Assembly (NCBI RefSeq): GCF_030867145.1
Contig: NC_134436.1
Span: forward strand, 3,348,001-3,412,000
Direction of reading: 5' to 3'
DNA: 64,000 bases
Source of the DNA: Opisthocomus hoazin
Taxonomy: Eukaryota; Chordata; Aves; Opisthocomiformes; Opisthocomidae
In this document: piece by piece, positions 11,682-21,200 of the stretch
Layout: the number at the start of each line of letters is the position of its first letter
How positions within the stretch are numbered: the stretch's first letter is position 1
Made by a program: the position numbers and the translations under genes
Notes under the pieces: generated by a model
The model's database searches: none
What the model saw: the letters and a program-made list of their open reading frames with translations, nothing else
What the model was told of the DNA's origin: nothing

Positions 11682-13599
11682 GATGAGGGTCAAAACTTTG
11701 CGAGGCAACTGAAGAGAGATTTTTTTTTTAAGTATGTTATTTAGGCTCCATTCTCTCAAAACCTGTGTTCAGACTGGGCTGGTGACTACACCCAGAGCCT
11801 TGACTTACTCATTTCATATGTCAAAATGCCCAAGGACCTACAGAAAAGAATGATTTTCTATTTACATGGGAGAAGCAGCAGGAAAGGGGGGAAAGGATTT
11901 AGTCCTAAGTCATTTCCCAGATGATAACAGAAACGCAAGCATCTCCGTTGATGAAGACTAGTTGTCTTCACAACAGCTAGGCTGAAGAGCAGGAAAAATA
12001 CTGCTAAAAGGAGACATGGCCAGTGCCCTTTTATGAGGCCAAGTGTCCTGGACTTCAAAATGCCCCAGAGACAGAGAAAACCTCCCTTTTCAAAACTGCC
12101 CCAGAGGCCTCACAGGTATCTGGTGCTGAATTTTCTCCCAGTGGTTGAACCGCTGTGGTCCCACTGGGATTTCAACCTGCAAACAGGGATTAGCAACGTA
12201 AATGCCTGGGCATTAAACCATCTTCTCTGGTGAGGGGAAGGGCAGAGTGGGAGAGCTCCAGATCAAGTTATGCTATCAGATATCTCCTTCCTTCTCAGTC
12301 AGAATCTGTGTTGCTGTCTGAACAAAATGTTAGGGAAAGGGGAATTTCCACAGAGATTTGTGTCAAATGCAGAGAGAAGTCAGGTGGTTTCCTACGCGTC
12401 CAAGCAGACTTCCTGAATCCAAAATACATTTTGGACATGCAAATATGTACCACAATTTTTATACAAAACACATACCATGTTTTCTGTTGTGGGAAACACT
12501 TCTGGTCTCTTCTGCCTCTGCCAATGTTCCTCTGCAGTTTTGCATGGTCCAAACAGGGGGAAAGAGAAAGCTTTCAGAAACATCTGAAAATGGAAAGCCA
12601 CGGAGAATCACAGTTAGCAAGAGAAAATGCACGCAAGAAATGGTCCCCAAACCCTGCTGCGCTGCTTCTGATGCAGCACGGTCCTGCAATGGCAGAGCTA
12701 TTCAGAGAGCTGTTAGCCTTCCCGGAGAGGGGAAAAAGCGGCTGTGCCGGCTGGCAGCGTGGAGCCTTGGTCGGTTCATGGCTGCAGAGCTCTGTGTGTG
12801 TGCCAGGGCTGTGCCAACATGTGCAGCAGAGCTAGGGCAACATGAGGACAGGCAGCACTCGGCGCCCGTGCTGGGCACAGCAACTCTGCCCCCTTCCCGT
12901 TTTTCCTGGTGATTCTGGCTGCACGACGTTAAATGGAGAGCAAACCACAATCCTGCCATCTGTGCTCCCCTGTTCTCACCAATGTGCTCAGAGGCCTGGC
13001 TCTTGCCATCGTCTGGGGTGTGCTAAGGGATTCCGCTGAGGTTGTAAAGCCACTGGGGCAGGGGCTGTGTCTCTATTGCAGTGCAGGCAGGGCTGTGCAT
13101 CCTCAGACATGGCTGAGCCCAGCCTTCCTGTCTCCAGGTCACCTCCATAGAGATGGGACCATGGCAGCTCGCCTTCAATGCAGAATCTAGTGCAACAACA
13201 AATACGAAATCCTCTGCTGCTAATTTAGCATCTCAAATCCCTTCCACAATGTAGCATCTGGGCAGCCAGGCTTTGGGAGTACAGATGCTTCAGGATCAGC
13301 TTTGAAAATAAACCCAAATAAGCCACTTTTTGGAGATTAAACTGACTGCTCCTGGAAACCACTGCAGGGGAAGAGCACTTGTTTATTAAAAAGCGGCAGC
13401 AGGGATCAGGGCATGAAAGGAGGCTTTGTCTCCTCGACTATTACCTTAGTCTATTTGTCTCTATGTTATTGCCTTTTCTTCAGGTGTGCAGGGAACCTCA
13501 GGCACAAGTCTCACGGCTCCAAAAATACATCAGGCAAAGAGGAACCCCCGGCTCCTGGGCCCTGCACATCACAGAAGCCCGGTGCCACCTGCAGCCTCC
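11682..13599. other. Immediate 5' flank of NRG2, no gene recognised
   Basis: Several overlapping open frames on both strands (for example around 12,230-12,912, up to about 200 codons) are seen, but none shows a known domain. GC content rises toward the CpG island. No transposable element was recognised. Confidence 0.4.
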
Positions 13600-13629
13600 C
13601 CCAAACAAGCACATCTTTGGTCGCATCGT

Positions 13630-13648
13630 GGGGGGGGGGGGGGGGGGG
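13630..13648 (+). repeat. Poly-G run (19 G)
   Basis: An uninterrupted run of 19 G, about 415 bp upstream of the NRG2 start codon. It could form a G-quadruplex. Long G runs are often miscounted in sequencing, so the exact length and any reading frame across it are unsafe. Confidence 0.9.
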
Positions 13649-13807
13649 AATCTATCTACGAACGCTGGGGGCCTCGGCGAGGGGCCGGCTCCATGGCTGA
13701 GGTGGAGGCAACGCCATCTGCCTCCATCCCCGGGGACCCCCAGGCCCTGCAGGAGCGGGAGAAGGGGATGCAGGGATCCCCTTTGCTGCAGCGGGCATCC
13801 CCGGGAC

Positions 13808-13832
13808 GGGGGGGGGCGGGGGGGGGGGGGGG
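13808..13832 (+). repeat. Poly-G run (9 G, C, 15 G)
   Basis: Nine G, one C, then 15 G. Second of three G runs in the 5' flank or UTR of NRG2. It is quadruplex-capable, with length likely to be uncertain in the assembly. Confidence 0.9.
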
Positions 13833-13859
13833 AAGTCCCCGGGCAGGGAATCACCTTTC

Positions 13860-13875
13860 GGGGGGGGGGGGGGGG
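13860..13875 (+). repeat. Poly-G run (16 G)
   Basis: Sixteen G in a row, less than 200 bp before the NRG2 ATG. If its true length differs by one or two bases, the frame upstream of the NRG2 start changes. Confidence 0.9.
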
Positions 13876-14063
13876 TGTGCGTGGGGTGGGGTCAGCATCC
13901 CGGCTGGCAGAGCATCCCACCTCCCTCGCTTGGAGGAGGATCCGCGCGGCCCCGCGTCGCGCCGCGCCGCGCCGCTCCGCTCCGCCCCGCCGCGCCCGCC
14001 GCGCCGCAGCCCCGCAGCCCCGGCCGCCGCAGGGCCGGCGGGGAGCGAGCGGCAGCCGGCGGC

Positions 14064-14493
14064 ATGAGGCGCGACCCGGCGCCCGGCTTCTCCATGCTGC
14101 TCTTCGGCGTTTCCCTCGCCTGCTACTCGCCCAGCCTGAAGTCGGTGCAGGACCAGGCGTACACGGCGGCGGTGGTGCTGGAGGGCAAGGTGCAATCCGT
14201 GGGCCCCCCCGCCGGCGGCAACAACGACAGCCGGGGAGCCGCCGGTCCCGCCGGGGGGGTCCTGGTCAAGGTGCTCGACCTGTGGCCCCTCAACAGCGGC
14301 GGGCTGCAGCGGGAGCAGCTCATCAGCGTGGGCTCCAAGGCGCCCTGCTTTAAAGTGAAGCGCAACCACCGCTACATCTTCTTCCTGGAGCCCACCGAGG
14401 AGCCGCTGGTCTTCCGCACCGCCTTCGCCCCGCTCGATACCAGCGGCAAGAACCTCAAGCGGGACGTGGCGCGGATCCTCTGCGCCGACTGCG
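14064..14493 (+). CDS. NRG2: Neuregulin 2, first coding exon (partial gene)
   Basis: Neuregulin 2 is a membrane-anchored growth factor whose EGF-like domain binds ErbB3 and ErbB4 and acts in neural development and synapses. This exon encodes 143 residues plus one base. It opens MRRDPAPGFSMLLFGVSLAC, whose hydrophobic stretch at about residues 9-20 may act in membrane targeting. A conserved block follows: KSVQDQAY (26-33), EGKV (40-43), SGGLQREQ (78-85), RYIFFLEPTEEPLVF (103-117), AFAPLD (120-125) and ILCADC (138-143). This N-terminal region is related to the kringle-like part of NRG1 type II (GGF). The variable linker at 45-65 is Gly/Ala/Pro-rich. Compared with the mammalian protein as I recall it, the Cys near residue 95 is shifted in a rewritten segment (KAPCFKVKRNH). 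The exon ends in G|gtacgg with phase 1, as expected for joining the Ig-domain exon. Start choice: the first in-frame ATG; a longer N-terminus is possible. Later exons are outside the window. Confidence 0.95.
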
Positions 14494-14499
14494 GTACGG
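14492..14499 (+). other. NRG2: Splice donor of NRG2 exon 1
   Basis: The exon boundary 'cg|gtacgg' places a GT donor at 14,494-14,495, one base after the Cys-143 codon. The in-frame read-through beyond it becomes low-complexity Gly/Arg/Pro, which supports the end of coding here. Confidence 0.85.
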
Positions 14500-15260
14500 G
14501 CCGCGCCGCGGAGGCGGGGGGCGGCGGCCGGGGGGCGGCGATGGAGCGGCGGCGGGGACCGCTGGCCCGCGGCACGGCCAGCCGCGGGGCGACAGGTCCG
14601 CACCTCCGGGGCTTGGAGGGGAGGGGGAAGTGCTCGGCGACAGCCACCCGGCCGGCGCCGGGAGCCGCGCCCGGCACCGGGGGCGATGCGCTCCGCCGGG
14701 CCCGGCCTCCGCAGCCGCGCTCACCCCCCCCCACCCCCTCGGCCCCGGGCTTTCCGCTCGCCCGGCTCAAGGTCCCGGCCTGCCCCGGCCCCCCGGAGCC
14801 GCGCCGGTAGCACAGCCCCGGGCCCCGGTGCGGGGCGGGCGGGGAAGGCCCGCAGCCCGGCTGCCGCTGCGCCCGGGGCCGCCGGCTCCCCGGCGGCATC
14901 GCGCTGGAGCCCTCGGTCTCGGCGCTTTTCCAGCGTCCCCCGCCCCGGGTGCCGCGTCCCTCGGTTGGCCTCGGGGGCGGCGGGGAGCCCCCGGCCGGGA
15001 GAGCCGCTGCCGGCGTGCGGCGGGGCTCCGCCGGCTCGGTGCGCGCTGGCTGCCGGCTGCCTGCCTCTCCCCGGACGTGTTTACTGCTGCGGAGAAGGGC
15101 TCATTCCCAGGGGGTGCGGGGCCTGCGGTAGATGCTGGCTCTCCAGGTGTGCCCCAAGCGCCGGGAAGTTTTGTCTCCTTCAGAATAACGGCCTCACGTT
15201 GTGAAGTTGATTTTCTTTTGTTCGTTCAGCACGTTTAGATGTCTCCTGTCAACGCGCTCG

Positions 15261-18200
15261 CGCTGTTCTCCGGGCGTGCTGTGGGCTGATCCTCCACCAG
15301 CTTTGTGAACGCGGTTATGAAATGACTTCAACGGGGAAGCGCCTGCCAAAGCTTTACTCCTTTTGTGCCTGCATTTTCCTTGGTGTCCTCTGGCAGGGCG
15401 AATACCTGCGAAGGGCTGGGCGGTGGGGGACCGGGCGAAGACAATGACTGCATTTTCCCAGGGTTGGGATCTGAGCTTACAAAAATGCGAGGCTGGCCCT
15501 TTGTCCAGCTTGAATGCTCAGATACTGTGACACAAAATCCAGGGACGGCCAGGGTTAACCTGGAGAGCTCCGAGCGCCGCACGGTGCCATCAGAAGTGGA
15601 TTTGAATCTCTCATGTTTGCTGTGTTACGAGGTATACAGGGCATATCTCTAGTGAATCCAGGTTCCCCACTCAGTGACAGCACGCTCTAATTCCTCGTCA
15701 GGTTAATCTGCCTTTTGCCTCATTAAAGGCAAGGTGCCTCATCAGTTATACTTAGCTCTGTAACAAACATATGTGTGCTTTGTTGTGGTGGTGTTGTGTT
15801 GTTAACTAGGTGCTTCTGGGGCAAATGCTTTGCCATTCGGGACTGCTGACCCCAGATCTTGAAAGCCAGACCTGTCTTTTTTCAGTTATCCAAAAGATAA
15901 ATTTAGAAGATTGCATTTCCTGGGAGAAAGGTGGAACCATGGATATCATAATATGTTGTTGAGGAAAATGGGCTAGGACTGCATACGAGAAAACTAATTT
16001 GGGAGACTCTAATTTCATGTGCATCTGTATGTGGGCCATCATGGACGTAGAGGATTTAGTGAAATAGCTGTTGCGGAGTTAAAGGGAAGGTAGTTGGTGG
16101 GATTTCTCAGGACTGTGGTCTCACCATCAGGTGAAAGCACAGAAAAAGGTATGTGGCTTTTATTTTTTTTTTAAAGCAAGAAGGATTCCAAACTTGCACA
16201 TCTCTGAGCGGCAGGGTATGACTTTAAGAGGAACAGGGGCTGCTCTGTTTCTTCCTGGATCAGGCCCTAAGGGTTAATGTGCAGGCTGATGTAACAACAA
16301 GTTACGTGATGTCATTCTGTCTGTGACACCTTCTTGGAGCTGTTGCTGTTGTTTCTGTGTTTTTGATGGTCTGAATAGGCTCCCTTGCTCAGGGACTCTG
16401 CAGGTTGTCGGGAGCCTCGTCTCAGCAGAGCTCTACGGCAGATTGCTTAAGAAAAATACAAGCTGGTGATTGGGAACTGTCGTAACCGTGGTTTGGTTCA
16501 GCGATGAAGATCTAATGGGAGCTTCAGCCTGCTGAACTTGCTGTTCCCCAAGCACTTCATGCTCTCCGTTCAGCCGGGAGGTTACTTCTGAAGGTGACAT
16601 TCCTGGCAGGATCTTCTGATTTGTAGCACCCGAGCTGCTGGAAAGGTGCATGGACTGGGAAACCAGGCCGTAGTCTGCCTTCTTGCTCCTTGGTTTCTGC
16701 TGGGAGGGGAGATCCGGAGGGGTGCAGGGCGTTTTCCTATACTTATTGCGGACGGGGGCTGTGGACAACTCCAGAGCTGGCAGGGAGTGAAGTGTCTGGG
16801 CACAACTGGCTGAGGGACAGCCAGACTGCAGCCTGGTAAGGGACATTACGGAGCCAGGGGGACAGATGCTGGGGTCGCTTCTGAGGGAGTGGAGGGGGCC
16901 TCATGGCTCTGACCACTCCGATCCCCCTGGCTCCCAAAGACAGAGGCCTTTTGCAGGACTGTCTTCTCCCATCTCTGGCTCCATGCCAGGGTCTGTTTTC
17001 TAGTGATTCATCCCCTTCTCACAAGCTAAGATACTGCGTGTCCTCTGCTCACGCTTCTTGCTGAGGTCCAGGATGCATTGCAGGATTAGGCCTGCAGTTG
17101 GAGCATCTGTGTCTCTCTCCAAGGAACAACCTCTGCTGTTTGCACAGCTCGCTCGGATGGAAGTGGGTGGTGAGGCTCCGCACGGGACTCAGACCCTTGC
17201 CTGGCAGAGCCAGGGAGGCTGAAGGAGGGGGAAGTGTATCATGGAGTGTGGGAGACAGAACAGGAAAACCAGTTTGTGCAGCTGACACGTGTGCGGGGTC
17301 TTGGCTGGACTGTGTTGTGTCTGCCTTTCCCCCCATGCTGAGGTCCAGGGAGGAGGATTCTCACTTTGGCCATCCCACTGCTGGGCAGACCCTAACTTCC
17401 CTACCTGCAAACGCCAGATTTTTGCAGCCTCTGCATCTCTGCCCAGCCATGGGTTTGCATTCCCCTGGCACACAGGGAGCAGCTGGGCCTTGCGCCCAGG
17501 GTCCTGTGGGTCTCATCACCCACTTGCCCATCTTCAAACCTCTTCTGTACTGGCAGTATTACTGTTTTTTTTTTTCATACTGTTATATAATGAATCCTGT
17601 TATTTCTTCTCCTTCTGTCTCTTCTCTTTATATCTTTTAGCTCCTTAATTTTGGACGGCCTCTTATCTCTTTTGTGCCTACATGCACGGATCGAGGAGGA
17701 ATACATAGGTGCAAGATGTGGCGCTGACTCTTACTAGTGGGGTGGTTGTGTTGTGTGGTATCCCTGCTGGGACCACTCCTGATCTGAGGCCAGAAACAGG
17801 TGTGTGGTCCTGACCTTCCTGATCTTTAAGGGTCGCTTCTGTCGTCATCTGCTTTCCACTCTATATGAGCCCATGCTTCCTGTGCGAAAGATACATTTTT
17901 AGATATTTTGTGCACAGGGGGGGCTTTTGCTGGTGGGGATTTAACCTGTCTGACCTCTCATTTCTGCATTCGCAGAGGAACAAATGTCTTCCTGCCTCCA
18001 TATGCAGGAAGTTGCAAAGTAGATTTAATTAGAGCTTGTACCTCTCCTGGAGCACCTCACTGAAAACACTGCAGAGTTCCAGGACGAAGCATGCGACTTG
18101 CCTGTAGGATTAGCTAGCTTAGACTGAGCGAGTAATCTGGTGGTGGCAGATCCCCAGGAGGATTTGCAGGCAGAGAATCTGTTGTTGCAGCAGGTACTTC

Positions 18201-21200
18201 TTGTGAGATGAGGTCTTTTTTTTTTTCCAGTTGTAAGGTGCCTTGGTCTCAGCAGGAATCAGGAATGTACTGGGGCTGTGGCATTGGACTCGGTGGCCAC
18301 ACGATGCTGGGAGCTGTTTATCTGTTGGTTGTGGGAGCCAGGTTAGTTACAGCTGGCCTGCGAGGAGAGGAAGGAGGGAGGCCCTCATTTTGAAGTGCCC
18401 GCGGGAAAATACAGCCCTCTGGATTACAGTGTAGGTGTTGCTGCCTGAAATAGCACTGGCAACTTTGGACCAGCAGCTCATGCAAATATATCCCTCTCCA
18501 CTATCCTGCAAATCATCGGGCTTGCTCCAAGCCAGGCAGGCTCCGGGGAAGGGTGTGGGTGGACTCCAGCCACCGATGCTCTCGCTTCATCCCAGGACAG
18601 CTGTGGAGCACGGAGCAGCAAAGCTGGATTTTTCTCATGCGCCACCCTGCTAATTAGAGCTGTCTGAAACTATTTCTCACCACCTTCAGAAAATCACACT
18701 TTCCTAGGTTCGCAGAAAAGTGAAACCTTGCTTCCTTCTTGCCTTGAGTTTCTGCAGATGGGGAACGATCACTTTGCTGCAGAAAGCTTTTACCCCGCTC
18801 AAGGACAGCAAGTTTATGGGTGCCCTCTGCTCCTGGTTAGCTGGCATGCAGGATTTCGCCTGGAAATTGGTGGCTGGGTCCCTGTGGCCAGGTCAGCTTC
18901 TGGTCTCCCAGCTGAGCCAGCCATGATGGGGAACTGGCAACTGCAACTTTGCTCGGCTGGTGCTGCAGGTCCAAGTAACTCTAGCTGTACCTGAAACAAC
19001 ACAGGTTGTCCACTCCCAGGCATGTGCCATGTGTGGAGCAAAGCCTGGCTGATTTCTTACTTCCCCTTTCAGAAATGTTCACTAAATAAAGCATCTCCCT
19101 GAGGACCTCTGTGAGTAACAGGAGAATAAAAAGGCTCCTGCATGATCCCAGCAGTGCTGTTTCAGTATCTGGGACCTCTCCATGCAAACCCCTGGACACC
19201 AGCTGCTGCTCGGTGGCTGTCTTTGTGCTCTGCTAGCTAATAACCCTTAGATATGGGCCCTGAAGCATAACGCCCTTTCTAAATCACAGGCAACACCTTG
19301 ACTTGGGTTTGGATCTGGATCAGAAATGGGTTCATGCTTGGGAGCACAGAGTCAATAAACTCCATCATCAGGTGAAAAGGGAGCCGTGTTCTGCCGCACA
19401 TGAGCTCCCCGCTTGATTTGGGCCGTGTAAGGCAAAATGCACCATGGACATCAGGGCCTTGAACCTTAAAGCATTTGGCATACCCAAAATCTACTGCGAA
19501 GTCCCGCAGGGGATAAGTTTTGGTACTGTACTGCTGGGATGAGGCTGCCTCTCCCAGCAGGATCAGATGGCGTTGCCAGTTCTTGTGAGCAGAGTGGTAT
19601 GGGTTGTACGAGGAGCGGCTGCTGCTTTGCCAGGTTTAGGGCATTGGATGCTGGTGCTAGAGTGAGCCTTGTCTCTGTTTCCTCTCCTGAGTCAGGGTTT
19701 GACACCGCTGAGTGTAGAGGAGAGCCATGCTGCCCTGGCACAGTGCGTAGGCTTCCCCCAGTGAGCTGTGCTGGCCTTTGGCAGGCAAGGGCGCAGACGC
19801 AGCGAGAAGGGCAGAGGTGAGTTTCGTGCTTGGCCAGGAGGAGCTGCAAGAGATCGATCTGAGGTGGGCAGGAGGTTTGCGAGACTGTGAGCCTGTGGGC
19901 GACTGGTCGTGTGAGAGATTTTCACTGCAGAGGAGACTGAGCGATAAAATACTGGGAAGTGATAAAGTGCCTCCGCTGAGCTGGGGTGCTGGGACTGTCT
20001 GGCAGCTTCTGTCAGTCCGCCTGTGCCCGCTCGGTGCCGGGTGTGGCAGCATGGTCGGTGCTGGTCCTGCTGGTGAGGAGCTGGGCTGGGGGTGGCAAAG
20101 GAGTCGGTAAATCCTGCCTCTCTCTCTGCTCTCCCACTGATCAGAGGAGGCTGCCAGCATGCAAACACAGACCCTCCCAAACTGCTGGACCAATCTTTCG
20201 TCTCCAAATGGTGCTGTTTAAAGAAGAAGGCTCTGCCCTGCTCCCTGGGCAGGTGTTCTCTGGGCTGTGCATTGCTCTGTCCTGTGCAGATGGTGGAGGG
20301 TGCCTGTCCTCGGCGCGAGCTTGGGCAGATGTGTGTGGCGAGGGGAGGCTCCGGAGGAAGCTCATCTCCCTGGCAACTTTGGCAGCCAGGCATCTGCTCT
20401 CCTACCAAACTAGGTGTGCAGCACTTGAACCCCTAAAGGGTGCTAGCACCTCTCAGCACTTGCCTTCTCAGGTCTAGGGGAAGGTGGAGAGGTCTGCCAA
20501 CTGCCAGAAATTTTGGGGTCAGAGTGTTGTCTGCAAGGGTAGGCTAAAGATCAAAAGGAAGATGAATCACTGTGCTGCTCTTTCTCTGCTGAACGACCGT
20601 GCATCCAGTACTTGGCTGCTGCAGCTTGGTGCTGGGCTGTGTGCTGCAAAGCTTGGCCAGAGGGTCAGTGAAAATTGCTTTCAATTAATCCCCATGGTCC
20701 AGCTCCATTCCTGGATAAGAGGGTGACCAGTCTGGAGCAGGAAAATGTTAGGTTCCCCTGAACATGGGGTACTAGCGGGGAGCAGGTGATTTGCAGCTTG
20801 AGTGAAAGTAGTTTGTATAGCTTCAGGCAGGGAAACCTAGGATGTGGTCAGCTAGGGGGAGAATCACCTCTGTGCTTGGAGGATTTGGGGAAAAGTTTTG
20901 TATGGAAGTTGCAGCAGACAACACTGAAGCTGTTCAGGGGAGAGGAAGAGTTCATATTAGGGAAGAAAAAGGGAAACGACAAACCAAGAGATTCAGTGGG
21001 TCAAAGGGGGACAGGAGATTCTGTCCCCCTTGGAGACCCAGGGCACTACTGTTCAGCTGAGCAGGGGTTTCTTGTCTCTATGCATGTTAGGGTCAGCCAG
21101 CTCTTGCTGAGTTTGTAGCCATGTCTTGGCATGGCTGGCTGATTGCCTCTGTCAGGGAATCCTCTCGTCTCCTTTTATTTCCTGTCTCAGGGTCTTATCT

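Larger units (their letters stand above)
13701..14063 (+). other. Open in-frame extension upstream of NRG2 ATG, no ATG
   Basis: The NRG2 frame stays open upstream of the ATG for 121 codons, back to a TGA at 13,698-13,700, but holds no ATG. The last part before the start reads PQPRSPGRRRAGGERAAAGG, which resembles, from memory, the residues just before MRRDPAP in the long mammalian NRG2 N-terminus. This part may therefore be translated from an upstream start whose frame is broken by a miscounted G run, or from a non-AUG start, or it may be 5' UTR kept similar by common descent. Confidence 0.4.
13600..15260 (+). promoter_or_regulatory. CpG island covering NRG2 promoter and exon 1
   Basis: GC content and CpG density rise sharply over this stretch. 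The stretch just before the start codon (about 13,940-14,060) is almost entirely CGC/CCG-rich and holds GC boxes of the Sp1 type (for example 'tccgccccgcc' near 13,981). No TATA box was seen, which fits a CpG-island promoter with dispersed starts. The transcription start is not determinable from sequence. It most likely lies between about 13,650 and 14,030. The island extends several hundred bases into intron 1. Confidence 0.8.

Noticed and set aside
13379..14353. 324-codon open frame running through the NRG2 exon in another frame
   Set aside because: It is a shadow of the CpG island: Arg/Gly/Ala/Pro-rich, crossing poly-G runs. The conserved protein is in a different frame.
13851..14603. 250-codon minus-strand frame opposite NRG2 exon 1
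   Set aside because: Antisense shadow of a GC-rich coding exon; Ala/Gly/Arg-rich, with no domain.
17560..17725. Pyrimidine tract and 'ttttag' acceptor with 28 open codons after it
   Set aside because: In the phase needed to follow NRG2 exon 1 the frame stops at the first complete codon, and no protein motif is seen. It may be a chance pseudo-acceptor.
19692..20408. 238-codon open frame on the minus strand
   Set aside because: GC-rich intronic stretch with several long frames overlapping on both strands; no domain, no splice context and low-complexity Ser/Pro/Gln-rich composition.
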